NCBI RefSeq assembly: GCF_003434055.1
Contig: NZ_QVEX01000011.1
Span: forward strand, 62,001-126,000
Direction of reading: 5' to 3'
From: Enterocloster aldenensis
GTDB taxonomy: Bacteria; Bacillota; Clostridia; Lachnospirales; Lachnospiraceae
Length of the DNA stretch: 64,000 nucleotides
Of this stretch, positions 1 through 8,638 are shown piece after piece. The translations under genes were made by a program, and so were the position numbers. Positions within the stretch are counted from its first letter, which is position 1, and each line of letters begins with the position of its first letter. The notes under the pieces were generated by a model. It was not told where the DNA came from. It saw only the letters and a program-made list of their open reading frames with translations, and did no database searches.

Positions 1-415
1 TGATATCGATAAGGCAGTAAAGGAAGCAGCTGAGTACGAGGCCCAGGACAAGAAGCGCAAGGACGCCATCGATGCAAGGAATGACGCTGATTCCATGGTA
101 TTCCAGACCGAGAAGGCTTTGGAAGAAGTGGGCGATAAGATTTCCCCCAATGACAAGGCCGAGGTTGAGGCAGACCTTAACACCCTGAAGGAAGCAATCA
201 ACCGCGCTCCTGTTGAAGAGATGACTGACGCACAGGTTGAGGACATCAAGTCAGGCAAGGAGAAGCTGATGAACAGCGCACAGAAGCTGTTTGCAAAGGT
301 ATATGAGCAGGCACAGGCAGCCGGCGCAGCAGGCGCAGGTCCTGACATGGGCGCAGCAGGCGCTTCCTCCGCACCAAATGACGATGTGGTAGACGCTGAT
401 TTCAAGGAAGTTTAA
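1..415 (+). CDS. dnaK: Chaperone protein DnaK (Hsp70), C-terminal fragment
   Basis: This is the last 137 or so codons of DnaK, open from the left edge of the window (reading frame begins at base 2). It is the lid end of the substrate-binding domain: a charged helical stretch with the family-typical sequence KKRKDAIDARNDAD, followed by a Gly/Ala-rich disordered tail ending in DVVDADFKEV, the conserved DnaK C-terminus. DnaK is the ATP-dependent cytosolic chaperone that works with DnaJ and GrpE. dnaJ follows 88 bases downstream on the same strand, the usual order of the Firmicute heat-shock operon. The ATPase domain and start lie outside the window. Confidence 0.96.
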   Translation, partial: DIDKAVKEAAEYEAQDKKRKDAIDARNDADSMVFQTEKALEEVGDKISPNDKAEVEADLNTLKEAINRAPVEEMTDAQVEDIKSGKEKLMNSAQKLFAKVYEQAQAAGAAGAGPDMGAAGASSAPNDDVVDADFKEV

Positions 416-433
416 TGCAAGATGAACGAAAAT

Positions 434-470
434 GGGGATTAGGGGCCGGTCTTCCGGCTTCTAACCCCTT
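434..470 (+). terminator. Hairpin between dnaK and dnaJ
   Basis: GGGG-a-TTAG-ggg-CCGG pairs with CCGG-ctt-CTAA-CCCC around a TCTT loop. The T tract is very short (CTTTAT), so it may be an attenuating or mRNA-processing hairpin that lowers dnaJ expression relative to dnaK rather than a full terminator. Confidence 0.5.
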
Positions 471-503
471 TATGCAGATAAAGAGTGTTAAGAGGTAAAC
501 AAC

Positions 504-1652
504 ATGGCAGAGAGTAAGAGAGATTACTATGAAGTTCTGGGCGTTCCCAAGGATGCAGACGATGATGCATTGAAAAAAGCATACAGGAAACTTGCCAAGA
601 AATACCATCCGGATGCCAATCCAGGCGATAAGGAGGCAGAGGCCAGGTTCAAAGAAGCTTCAGAGGCGTACAGTGTATTAAGCGACCCTCAGAAACGTCA
701 GCAGTACGACCAGTTCGGCCATGCTGCATTTGACCAGGGCGGCGGCGGGGCCGGCGGCTTCGGCGGCTTTGGCGGTTTTGATTTTGGCGGGGATATGGGT
801 GATATCTTCGGCGATATTTTTGGCGATATCTTTGGCGGAGGCCGGTCTTCCAGGGCGAGGAGCGGTCCCATGCGCGGCGCCAACATAAAGACTTCCATCC
901 GGATTACATTTGAGGAAGCTGTTTTTGGATGTGAAAAAGAGATTGAGATTAATTTTAAAGAGACATGTGCAAGCTGTCACGGCACTGGAGCCAAGGCAGG
1001 CACTTCGCCACAGACCTGCGGCAAGTGTAACGGCAAAGGAAAGATCATGTACACCCAGCAGTCCTTCTTTGGCCAGGTCCAGAATGTGCAGACATGTCCG
1101 GACTGTAACGGCACGGGCCAGATCATCAAGGAGAAGTGTCCGGACTGTTATGGAACAGGTTATAAGACCGTGCGCAAGAAATTTAAGGTATCCATACCGG
1201 GCGGCATTGACAACGGTCAGTGCGTGCGTCTTGCAGGCGGCGGCGAGCCTGGGACAGGCGGCGGCGAGCGCGGCGACCTTCTGGTGGAGGCAGTGGTTTC
1301 ACAGCATCCGATTTTTAAGCGCCAGGATACCAGCATCTATTCCACGGTGCCTATTTCCTTTGCCCGGGCAGCCCTTGGCGGCCCGATCCGCATCAAGACC
1401 GTGGACGGCGAGGTGGAGTATGAAGTGAAGCCAGGCACCCAGACAGACACCAAGGTCCGCCTAAAGGGCAAGGGTGTGCCTTCCCTGCGCAACCGTAATG
1501 TGCGGGGCGACCACTATGTGACCCTGGTTGTCCAGGTTCCGGAGCGCATGAACCAGGCGCAGAAGGAAGCCTTGAGGCGATTTGATGATGCCATGAACGG
1601 CATTACCCCGCCGGAAGAGGAAAAACCCAAGAAAAAAGGGATATTCAAGTAA
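504..1652 (+). CDS. dnaJ: Chaperone protein DnaJ
   Basis: DnaJ (Hsp40) delivers unfolded clients to DnaK and stimulates its ATPase. All parts of a type I DnaJ are present: the N-terminal J domain (about residues 5-70) with the essential HPD motif, a Gly/Phe-rich linker with GGFGGF and [12 protein letters not shown] repeats (about 75-115), a zinc-binding domain with four CxxCxGxG repeats ([32 protein letters not shown]), and two C-terminal beta domains. The length of 382 residues is normal. The start at ATG 504 follows an AGAGG Shine-Dalgarno sequence. It is co-oriented with dnaK, and a strong hairpin closes the unit just downstream. Confidence 0.98.
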   Translation: MAESKRDYYEVLGVPKDADDDALKKAYRKLAKKYHPDANPGDKEAEARFKEASEAYSVLSDPQKRQQYDQFGHAAFDQGGGGAGGFGGFGGFDFGGDMGDIFGDIFGDIFGGGRSSRARSGPMRGANIKTSIRITFEEAVFGCEKEIEINFKETCASCHGTGAKAGTSPQTCGKCNGKGKIMYTQQSFFGQVQNVQTCPDCNGTGQIIKEKCPDCYGTGYKTVRKKFKVSIPGGIDNGQCVRLAGGGEPGTGGGERGDLLVEAVVSQHPIFKRQDTSIYSTVPISFARAALGGPIRIKTVDGEVEYEVKPGTQTDTKVRLKGKGVPSLRNRNVRGDHYVTLVVQVPERMNQAQKEALRRFDDAMNGITPPEEEKPKKKGIFK

Positions 1653-1686
1653 AATCCAGGAACCAAACAGACATCGGAATACAAGT

Positions 1687-1720
1687 CAGGCCCGGCCAGT
1701 TGAACCGGGCCTGTGTTTAT
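1687..1720 (+). terminator. Rho-independent terminator after dnaJ
   Basis: A perfect 9-bp stem, CAGGCCCGG / CCGGGCCTG, with a 9-base loop and a short T-rich tail (TGTTTAT). It ends the dnaK-dnaJ unit. Confidence 0.75.
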
Positions 1721-1864
1721 GCGGGCGGACACACCCTGGGAACAGCCGGGGCTGTCTGTCTGTTTTAAAAAAGTGTCTGGGTAAATATTAAGAAAATCGC
1801 AAAGAATATAGACATTACCTGGGCTATAATGTTATCATATCTCAAGAAAGGTATGAGCAGTACA

Positions 1865-2752
1865 ATGAAAAAGCGCATTTTAATAACCGGGGCCAATGGA
1901 TTTTTAGGTTCCCGGCTTTCAGGATATTTTAAGAAGATGGATGGATATGAAACCCTTGGCGTGAGCCACAGGGAGCTGGAAGTAAGCGATTCCCTGGCAG
2001 TGTCGGCCTTCGTCAAGGCAATCCGGCCGGATTATGTGCTGCACTGTGCAGGCGTGTCCAACACAGCCGCATGTGAGGAGGAGCCGGAACGTTCCGAGCA
2101 GATTAATGTGCGGGGAACTTCCAATATGGCCAAGGCATGCAGACAGTCCGGAAGCAGGATGGTATTCATGAGTTCAGACCAGATATACAATGCATCCGAT
2201 TCCATGGAACCAAACCGGGAGGAAGGGCCCCACCGTCCCTGCTCTGTCTATGGAAGGGATAAGAAGCGGGCTGAGGAAGCCATGTTAGCCTGCCTCCATG
2301 ACGCGGTGGCGCTGCGTCTTACCTGGATGTATGATTATCCGTCCAGCGAACGTCCTGGCGGCTGCGGGCTGCTTGGCAGCCTCCTGGAGGCCGGAAGGGA
2401 GAAACGGATACTGAAGCTGCCTGTACACGATTACAGGGGCATCACATATGTGTGGGAAATAATAAGGAACATGGAAGCAGCCATGAGGCTCCCGGGCGGG
2501 GTCTATAATTTCGGCAGCCAGAACAGCCGCAGTACCTTTGACACGGCGGCCCTGTTCCTTAAGGAGATGACGGGAAACAGCGATGTGTCAGGCTGGATTG
2601 AGCGGGACACGGAGCGGTTTGCCTCCTGCCCAAGAAACCTTATGATTGACACGGAACGGATCCGCAGGCAGGGAATCTGCATCGGGGATACCTGGGAGGG
2701 GATCCGGACCTGTCTGTCCGATTACAAGGTGATACCCGGACAGGCCGGATAA
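1865..2752 (+). CDS. NAD(P)-dependent sugar reductase/epimerase, RmlD-like SDR
   Basis: Extended short-chain dehydrogenase of the dTDP-4-dehydrorhamnose reductase (RmlD) type. Rossmann motif GANGFLGSRL lies at the N-terminus, a YGRDKKRAEE segment supplies the YxxxK catalytic pair, and a downstream VALRLTWMYD segment resembles the RmlD substrate domain. The longest frame opens at ATG 1829, but that codon overlaps a TATAAT (1825-1830) that probably is the -10 of its own promoter. GAAAGG at 1846-1851 is better spaced for ATG 1865 (MKKRILITGANG), so that start is used; ATG 1853 is an alternative. The sugar substrate cannot be told. No other nucleotide-sugar genes are nearby. It probably forms a short unit with the next gene, 24 bases downstream. 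Confidence 0.8.
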   Translation: MKKRILITGANGFLGSRLSGYFKKMDGYETLGVSHRELEVSDSLAVSAFVKAIRPDYVLHCAGVSNTAACEEEPERSEQINVRGTSNMAKACRQSGSRMVFMSSDQIYNASDSMEPNREEGPHRPCSVYGRDKKRAEEAMLACLHDAVALRLTWMYDYPSSERPGGCGLLGSLLEAGREKRILKLPVHDYRGITYVWEIIRNMEAAMRLPGGVYNFGSQNSRSTFDTAALFLKEMTGNSDVSGWIERDTERFASCPRNLMIDTERIRRQGICIGDTWEGIRTCLSDYKVIPGQAG

Positions 2753-2776
2753 AAGGCAAGCGAAAGGATGAAAGCA

Positions 2777-3364
2777 ATGAGCAAAGAGAAATTCTCACCC
2801 CAGGCATTAAAGATATGCGGCATCACCCTGGTATGCCTGGCCATCATGTTCACGGTGGCTGCTGTCAACCGGTCAAGAGGCGGGGAGCATCTGGTGGCGG
2901 AATACACGGTTGAGGACTCCCTCCCAAGACACGTCAAGTTTGAGAAAATGCCGTCAGACGATGCGCAGCTGGCAGCTGCATGGTATTTCAAATACATGGG
3001 GCTTGCCCAGTTTGACAGGTGTGCCAGGCTGTTCCCCCAGGACCAGCTTGAAAGCCTTAACTTTAATCAGGAGGACTTAAACTTTAGGGACGGCCGTTAT
3101 ATAAAAGAATATATCATCCATGGCTTCCAGACCCTTGCAACCGTGGAGTATGCGGACCAAAAGCCATATTACGATGATCAGGCCGCAACGTATGGTTTTA
3201 AGGAATACAAGATTGTGCGGGTGGAGTTCTCCCAGCGCTGGTCTGACAAAGCCCTGGAACAGGCGCCCCAGTGGGGGGACGGGAAGTACACCAGGGACTT
3301 TGCTGTTGGAAAAGAATCAGGCTTTAGGGGAAAGTGGAAGATATTTGAGCTGGGCATGATGTGA
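2777..3364 (+). CDS. Hypothetical membrane-anchored protein
   Basis: About 195 residues. One N-terminal hydrophobic segment (ICGITLVCLAIMFTVAAV, roughly residues 13-30) is followed by a polar domain, so it is probably anchored in the membrane with the bulk outside. The external part is rich in aromatic and charged residues and has no motif I recognise; its layout resembles NTF2-like or DUF4878-type extracytoplasmic domains, but that is a guess. Two ATGs compete: 2768 lies directly against AAAGG, while 2777 has 9-base spacing from it and is preferred. It is probably co-transcribed with the upstream reductase. Confidence 0.6.
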   Translation: MSKEKFSPQALKICGITLVCLAIMFTVAAVNRSRGGEHLVAEYTVEDSLPRHVKFEKMPSDDAQLAAAWYFKYMGLAQFDRCARLFPQDQLESLNFNQEDLNFRDGRYIKEYIIHGFQTLATVEYADQKPYYDDQAATYGFKEYKIVRVEFSQRWSDKALEQAPQWGDGKYTRDFAVGKESGFRGKWKIFELGMM

Positions 3365-3397
3365 CAGCTGACGGAAAGCAATTTTCAAACACGCTCT
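3364..3397. repeat. Partial copy of a dispersed intergenic repeat
   Basis: The segment from ACAGCTGACGGAAAGCAATT to ACACGCTCT matches 51788-51821 with only a few differences. Here only that arm is present, between the stop codons of two convergent genes; at 51.7 kb it forms one side of a long hairpin. Confidence 0.6.
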
Positions 3398-4391
3398 AAG
3401 ACAGCTTGCTGTTCCTCAGCCGTTCATAATAAAATATATACTGCTGCATGACGCCGGCACAGCCGCCGTACTGTCCAAAGACATCCTTTACGATTGTATC
3501 GCAGAGACATGTCTTGGGGGTGCGGCGGTATTTGCGTTTGTCGTAGTATTGGGCCATGAGGATTTTCTCTATCCACGTGTCCACTGGAAATGCCCCGATA
3601 TGGTGCAGGCCGAACAGGCATACGCAGTTGGCAACCTTTTTCCCAATCCCATAAAAGCCTGTCAGGTATCCAAGGGCAGTCCCATAATCCATCGTATCCA
3701 GCAGGGCAAGGTCCAGGGCGCCGGACACGGCGTCCTGGCAAAGCTGGTATATGTATTTGGCGCGGTATCCCAGTTTCAGTTCCTTAAGCTCATCCAGTGA
3801 GGCGCGGGAAAGCTCTTTGGGGGAGGGGAAGGAAAACAGCCTCTGTCCGGTATTGGTTTTGGCCGCAAAAGCCTCCGGCCCTTTCCCGTGGATGCCGCCT
3901 CCTGGGGCAGCGTTAATTGGGTCGTGGTTGATCATGGCGCCGTTGATTAAGGAACGGCTGACCGGGGCGCCGTAAGAAGTGCAGAGGGCTTCTACCAGCT
4001 GGCGGATCTTGGGGATGGTTTTCTGCTGGGATATCACGAAGGTTATGATCATTTCCCAGGGGTCCTGTTTTAAGATACGTATGCCCTTTCCTGCCTGGGC
4101 GGCCTCAGCCAGATACGTGTTCCCCGGGGCCACGCTGTTAATCATGTCCTGGTAATCCGCTGCAATATCAAAATAGTCCAGCCAGAAATCCAGGTCCTCC
4201 CCTGCGCAGTCAAAGGTCAGTTCCTGTCCTTTCTGCCATATGTCAAGAAGCTTTCCCCTGCTGATGATCCGGTATCCGTAATCCGCCTCCTGGGGCAGCC
4301 GGTCCCGGTCCAGCGGGTTCATCCTGAAACACTGCCCGGATTCCGCAATCTGCTTTAAATCAAGACAGGATATTGTATATTTGGTAATCAT
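3396..4391 (-). CDS. ogg: 8-oxoguanine DNA glycosylase, OGG1-type
   Basis: Base-excision repair enzyme of the HhH-GPD superfamily that removes 8-oxoguanine opposite C and nicks abasic sites. An OGG N-terminal domain (CLDLKQIAESGQCFR) precedes the helix-hairpin-helix segment FYGIGKKVANCVCLFGL, whose second Lys aligns with the Schiff-base Lys of OGG1. AFPVDTWIEKIL then supplies the catalytic Asp. FVISQQKTIPKIRQLVEALC is the usual OGG helix. At 331 residues it is somewhat long: an insertion rich in Gly, Pro and Asn (INHDPINAAPGGGIHGKG) sits in the middle, where bacterial OGGs normally run straight on. It stands alone, convergent with the preceding gene and divergent from the pheS leader. Confidence 0.9.
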   Translation of the reverse strand: MITKYTISCLDLKQIAESGQCFRMNPLDRDRLPQEADYGYRIISRGKLLDIWQKGQELTFDCAGEDLDFWLDYFDIAADYQDMINSVAPGNTYLAEAAQAGKGIRILKQDPWEMIITFVISQQKTIPKIRQLVEALCTSYGAPVSRSLINGAMINHDPINAAPGGGIHGKGPEAFAAKTNTGQRLFSFPSPKELSRASLDELKELKLGYRAKYIYQLCQDAVSGALDLALLDTMDYGTALGYLTGFYGIGKKVANCVCLFGLHHIGAFPVDTWIEKILMAQYYDKRKYRRTPKTCLCDTIVKDVFGQYGGCAGVMQQYIFYYERLRNSKLS

Positions 4392-4505
4392 AGTTGTACA
4401 ACCTTTCTTTTGTTCCTATTGTTCCGTCAAAACGTTTGTACCGTCTAAAAATAAGTGTAACCCTTAACCAGGTTTTCGTCAAATGAGAAATCATCCCAAA
4501 AACCC

Positions 4506-4534
4506 TTGACATTTTCCCGGGATGTGGCTAGAAT
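4506..4534 (+). promoter_or_regulatory. Sigma-A promoter of the pheS leader
   Basis: TTGACA (4506-4511), a 17-base spacer and TAGAAT (4529-4534). Transcription should start near 4541, at the head of the T-box leader. Confidence 0.85.
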
Positions 4535-4540
4535 GTACAT

Positions 4541-4827
4541 TAGATTTACATCTGAAAGGCAATGAAGGTGTACAGTAGACACTTATTTTCCACCAGAGAG
4601 GGAAGGCCACCGGCTGAAAGCCTGCCCAGGTTCAGATAAGAGGTTGAAATTCCCACCGGAGCTGCATGGATGAAGGAAGGCTGGTATTCCTGTAGTCCGT
4701 GACGTGGGCATACGTTACATGCATTTAAGTGTCTGCATTGACAGGCCGCAAGGTCTTTAAGCAGGAATCAGGGTGGCACCGCGGGTATTGTCCCGTCCCT
4801 TCGTATGGAGGGATGGGGCTTTTTTTA
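4541..4827 (+). promoter_or_regulatory. T-box leader (tRNA-Phe sensing) of pheST
   Basis: The T-box core GGGTGGCACCGCGGG is at 4771-4785. It is followed by a terminator whose stem pairs CCCGTCCCT with AGGGATGGG and ends in TTTTTTT (4791-4827). The upstream part starts with the AGAGAGGG element typical of stem I, and a TTC triplet (4650-4652) in a GAAA-TTC-C context near the end of stem I is the likely specifier, decoding Phe. Uncharged tRNA-Phe would stabilise the antiterminator and switch on pheS-pheT. The specifier assignment rests on context; no full fold was computed. Confidence 0.9.
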
Positions 4828-4906
4828 TTGCCAGGGGCAAAACACACCCCGGGCCATCGCAGGAAGCCGCGGTCCGCACCCAACAGAAATCAGAAAAGGA
4901 GAAGCC

Positions 4907-5926
4907 ATGAAAGAGCAGTTAGAGAAAATCAAAGAAGAAGCCTTAAAGAAAATCGAAGCTTCCGATGCGCTGGAAAAGCTGAATGATATCCGTGTGTCCT
5001 ATCTGGGCAAAAAAGGAGAACTCACAAGTCTTTTAAAGAGCATGAAGGATGTTTCCCCTGAGGAGCGCCCAAAGGTGGGTCAGATGGTCAATGACGCCAG
5101 GGCCATTATTGAAGCCAGGCTGGAGGAGACAAAGAATGTGCTGGCCAGAAAGGCCAGGGAAGAGCAGCTTAAGAAGGAAGTGATTGACGTCACCCTTCCG
5201 GCTAAAAAGAATCATGTGGGCCACAGCCATCCCAATACCATTGCACTGGAAGAGGTGGAGCGTATCTTCGTGGGCATGGGCTACGAGGTGGTGGAAGGAC
5301 CTGAGGTGGAATATGACAGGTACAACTTTGAGAAGCTGAATATCCCAAAGGGACATCCGGCCAGGGATGAGCAGGATACCTTCTACATCAACGATACAAT
5401 CCTTTTAAGAAGCCAGACCTCTCCGGTACAGGTGCGCACCATGGAAAAAGGAAAACTTCCCATCCGTATGATTGCCCCGGGCAGGGTGTTCCGTTCCGAT
5501 GAGGTGGATGCCACCCACTCCCCGTCCTTCCATCAGATTGAGGGACTTGTGATTGATGAGAATATTACATTTGCAGACTTAAAGGGCACGCTGGCAGAGT
5601 TTGCAAAAGAACTGTTCGGACCTGAGACAAAGGTTAAATTCCGTCCCCATCATTTCCCGTTCACAGAACCCAGCGCAGAAGTGGATGTGACCTGTTTCAA
5701 ATGCGGCGGCAAGGGCTGCCGGTTCTGTAAGGGTTCGGGCTGGATTGAGATCCTGGGCTGCGGCATGGTCCATCCCCATGTGCTGGAGATGTGCGGCATT
5801 GACCCGGACAGGTATTCCGGATTTGCTTTTGGCGTTGGCCTTGAGCGTATTGCGCTGCTTAAGTATGAGATTGATGACATGCGTCTGTTGTATGAGAACG
5901 ATATCCGTTTCCTGAAACAGTTCTGA
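4907..5926 (+). CDS. pheS: Phenylalanyl-tRNA synthetase alpha subunit
   Basis: Charges tRNA-Phe as the catalytic half of an alpha2-beta2 enzyme. An N-terminal coiled-coil arm (about residues 1-90, [24 protein letters not shown] and on) is followed by the class II synthetase core with motif 2 ([22 protein letters not shown]) and motif 3 ([16 protein letters not shown]). The open frame extends upstream to 4805, but that codon is inside the T-box terminator. ATG 4907 with AAAGGAG seven bases before it gives 339 residues, the normal length. [18 protein letters not shown] cysteine cluster in the core is typical of Firmicute PheS. pheT follows. Confidence 0.98.
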   Translation: MKEQLEKIKEEALKKIEASDALEKLNDIRVSYLGKKGELTSLLKSMKDVSPEERPKVGQMVNDARAIIEARLEETKNVLARKAREEQLKKEVIDVTLPAKKNHVGHSHPNTIALEEVERIFVGMGYEVVEGPEVEYDRYNFEKLNIPKGHPARDEQDTFYINDTILLRSQTSPVQVRTMEKGKLPIRMIAPGRVFRSDEVDATHSPSFHQIEGLVIDENITFADLKGTLAEFAKELFGPETKVKFRPHHFPFTEPSAEVDVTCFKCGGKGCRFCKGSGWIEILGCGMVHPHVLEMCGIDPDRYSGFAFGVGLERIALLKYEIDDMRLLYENDIRFLKQF

Positions 5927-5967
5927 TGCATACATGATTGATTAGTGAATATAGAAGGAGAACCAAT

Positions 5968-8400
5968 ATGAATACAGCATTATCATGGATTAAAGCATAT
6001 GTGCCGGACCTTGATGTCACTGCCCAGGAATACACGGATGCCATGACACTTACAGGTACAAAGGTGGAAGGCTATTCCTGTCTGGATAAGAACCTGGAAA
6101 ATATCGTAGTGGGAGAGGTGCTCTCCGTTGAGCGCCACCCGGATGCGGACAAGTTAGTGGTGTGCCAGGTTAATGTGGGGGCCGGGGAGCCTGTACAGAT
6201 TGTGACAGGAGCGCCCAATATAACGGAAGCTTCCGTGGGGGAAAAGGTTCCCGTGGTCCTGGACGGGGGACGCGTGGCAGGCGGCCACGATGGCGGGGCC
6301 CTTCCTGAGGACGGCATCAAGATTAAGAAAGGCAAATTAAGGGGTGTGGAATCCTGCGGCATGATGTGTTCCGTGGAGGAACTGGGGGCTGACCGGGATA
6401 TGTATCCGGATGCGCCGGAGAGCGGCATCTATATCCTTCCAAAGGACAGCGTGCCGGGAGAAGACGCGGTGGCCGTCATGGGACTGCGGGATGTGGTATT
6501 TGAATATGAAATCACATCCAACCGGGTGGACTGCTACAGCGTGATCGGTATTGCCAGGGAAGCGGCAGCCACCTTCAGGAAAACCTTCACGGCGCCGACA
6601 GTCACAAAGACCGGCAATGATGAGGATATTAATGATTACCTGAAGGTACGCGTTGAAAACAGCCGGCTTTGCCCGCGTTACTGTGCAAGGATGGTCAAGA
6701 ACATCAGGCTTGCCCCGTCCCCCCGGTGGATGCAGCGCCGTCTGGCTGCCAGCGGGATCCGTCCTATCAACAACATCGTGGACATAACCAATTATGTGAT
6801 GGAAGAGTACGGACAGCCCATGCATGCGTTTAACTATGACCAGCTGGCCGGCCATGAAATCATAGTAAAATGCGCAAAGGATGGGGATGTGTTCCAGACC
6901 CTGGACGGACAGGAGCGGAAGCTGGACTCTACCATACTCATGATTAATGACGGGGAAAAGGAAGTGGGCATTGCGGGAATCATGGGCGGTGAGAATTCCA
7001 AGATTACGGACGACGTGACCACCATGGTATTTGAATCCGCATGTTTCGACGGGACCAACATCCGTTTATCCGCCAAAAAGGTGGGTCTGCGCACCGATGC
7101 CTCTGGCAAGTATGAAAAGGGTCTGGACCCCAATACGGCAGAGGAGGCAGTGAACCGCGCATGCCAGCTGATTGAGGAACTGGGAGCAGGCGAGGTAATC
7201 GGAGGCATCATCGACATCTATCCCGTAAAAAAGGAAGAGAAGAGGATACCGTTTGACGCTGCCAGGATTAACAGGCTTCTGGGCACGGACATTCCGGAAG
7301 CAGACATGCTGGAATACTTCAGGATGATTGAATTAGGGTATGATGCAGATACAAAAGAGGTGATTGCGCCGACCTGGCGCCAGGACCTGGAGCGCATGGC
7401 TGATGTGGCGGAGGAAGTGGCAAGATTCTATGGATATGACAGGATCCCAACCACCCTTCCATCCGGCGAGGCAACCACGGGAAAGCTTTCCTACAAGCTG
7501 CGCATTGAGGGGCTGGCCAGGGAGATTGCAGAGTTCTGCGGCTTCTCACAGGGCATGACATATTCCTTTGAAAGCCCCAGGGTATTTGACAAGATGATGA
7601 TTCCCGCAGACAGCCCCCTGCGCAGGGCCGTGAACATTTCCAATCCCCTGGGCGAGGACTTCAGCGTGATGCGCACCACCTCCCTGAACGGAATGCTCAC
7701 ATCACTTGCGACCAACTACAACCGCCGCAACAAGGATGTGCGCCTGTATGAACTGGCCAACGTGTACCGTCCCATAGCCCTTCCGCTGACAGAACTTCCG
7801 GACGAGCGCATGCAGTTCACCCTGGGGATGTACGGCGACGGGGATTTCTTCACCATGAAGGGCGTCATTGAGGAATTCTTTGACAAGGCCGGCATGCACA
7901 AGAAGCCCCATTATGATCCCAATGGGGAGCATCCCTACCTTCATCCCGGAAGAAAGGCAGACATCGTATATGACGGAACCGTTGTAGGCTTCCTGGGCGA
8001 AGTACATCCGGATGTGGCTGACAATTATAAGATTGGGGACAGGGCATATGTTGCTGTCATCGACATGCCCTCCATCATGGAGTTCACCACATTTGACCGC
8101 AAATACACCGGGATTGCCAAATTCCCGGCCGTGACCCGCGACATCAGCATGGTAGTGCCAAAGCACATCCTGGTGGGGCAGATTGAAGACATCATCGAAC
8201 AGCGCGGCGGCAGGTTCTTAGAAAGCTACAAGCTCTTCGACATCTACGAGGGAGCCCAGGTCCTGGCAGGACACAAATCCGTGGCATACTCCATCACCTT
8301 CCGGGCAAAGGACCATACCCTGGAGGATAAGGAGGTCAGCGCGGTGATGAATAAGATATTGAATGGACTTAGCGGTCTTGGGATTGAACTTAGAGGTTGA
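5968..8400 (+). CDS. pheT: Phenylalanyl-tRNA synthetase beta subunit
   Basis: Non-catalytic partner of PheS, supplying tRNA binding and editing. Domains visible in order: an N-terminal tRNA-binding OB fold (VVGEVLSVERHPDADKLVVCQVN, about residues 40-150), the B3/4 editing domain (RPINNIVDITNYVMEEYGQPMHAF), the B5 domain, the inactive synthetase-like core, and a C-terminal FDX-ACB anticodon-binding domain (FPAVTRDISMVVPK). Start ATG 5968 has GAAGGAG seven bases upstream and yields 810 residues; the in-frame ATG at 5938 lacks a ribosome-binding site. It is 41 bases after pheS and is covered by the same T-box control. Confidence 0.98.
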   Translation: MNTALSWIKAYVPDLDVTAQEYTDAMTLTGTKVEGYSCLDKNLENIVVGEVLSVERHPDADKLVVCQVNVGAGEPVQIVTGAPNITEASVGEKVPVVLDGGRVAGGHDGGALPEDGIKIKKGKLRGVESCGMMCSVEELGADRDMYPDAPESGIYILPKDSVPGEDAVAVMGLRDVVFEYEITSNRVDCYSVIGIAREAAATFRKTFTAPTVTKTGNDEDINDYLKVRVENSRLCPRYCARMVKNIRLAPSPRWMQRRLAASGIRPINNIVDITNYVMEEYGQPMHAFNYDQLAGHEIIVKCAKDGDVFQTLDGQERKLDSTILMINDGEKEVGIAGIMGGENSKITDDVTTMVFESACFDGTNIRLSAKKVGLRTDASGKYEKGLDPNTAEEAVNRACQLIEELGAGEVIGGIIDIYPVKKEEKRIPFDAARINRLLGTDIPEADMLEYFRMIELGYDADTKEVIAPTWRQDLERMADVAEEVARFYGYDRIPTTLPSGEATTGKLSYKLRIEGLAREIAEFCGFSQGMTYSFESPRVFDKMMIPADSPLRRAVNISNPLGEDFSVMRTTSLNGMLTSLATNYNRRNKDVRLYELANVYRPIALPLTELPDERMQFTLGMYGDGDFFTMKGVIEEFFDKAGMHKKPHYDPNGEHPYLHPGRKADIVYDGTVVGFLGEVHPDVADNYKIGDRAYVAVIDMPSIMEFTTFDRKYTGIAKFPAVTRDISMVVPKHILVGQIEDIIEQRGGRFLESYKLFDIYEGAQVLAGHKSVAYSITFRAKDHTLEDKEVSAVMNKILNGLSGLGIELRG

Positions 8401-8414
8401 TTTGAGGTTTGGAC

Positions 8415-8450
8415 GCAGAGGTTTGCGGGGGTACGCAACCTCTGCTTTTT
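8415..8450 (+). terminator. Terminator after pheT
   Basis: GCAGAGGTT-t-TGCG pairs with CGCA-ACCTCTGC (12 bp with one bulged base), followed by TTTTT. A strong end to the pheST unit. Confidence 0.9.
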
Positions 8451-8469
8451 GGTGTTCCCAGAGCCAGGG

Positions 8470-8550
8470 GCGGGAGGCGGGCGGGGGTGCGGGGCCTGCC
8501 GCCATTCCCCTCACGGACGGATGCGCCTCCCCCTACCGCCCGCCCTCAAA
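8470..8550. repeat. GC-rich imperfect inverted repeat
   Basis: An extremely GC-rich stretch between the pheT terminator and the next promoter region. GGCGGGCGG (8476-8484) is mirrored by CCGCCCGCC (8536-8544), with flanking purine/pyrimidine-rich sequence that can extend the pairing. No gene is evident; the open frames here are by-products of the composition. Confidence 0.45.
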
Positions 8551-8638
8551 ACCAAAATTCTCCCACTTGTAAATGTCTGGAATCTCCAGTATAATCATTT
8601 CATGATATAAGGTCGGCGTATGCGGAGGCACACAGGAT

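Noticed and set aside
4729..4986. Open frame across the T-box and pheS start
   Set aside because: Runs through the T-box core and terminator; out of frame with pheS.
8363..8594. Open frames over the pheT end and the GC-rich block
   Set aside because: They cross a strong terminator and reflect base composition only.
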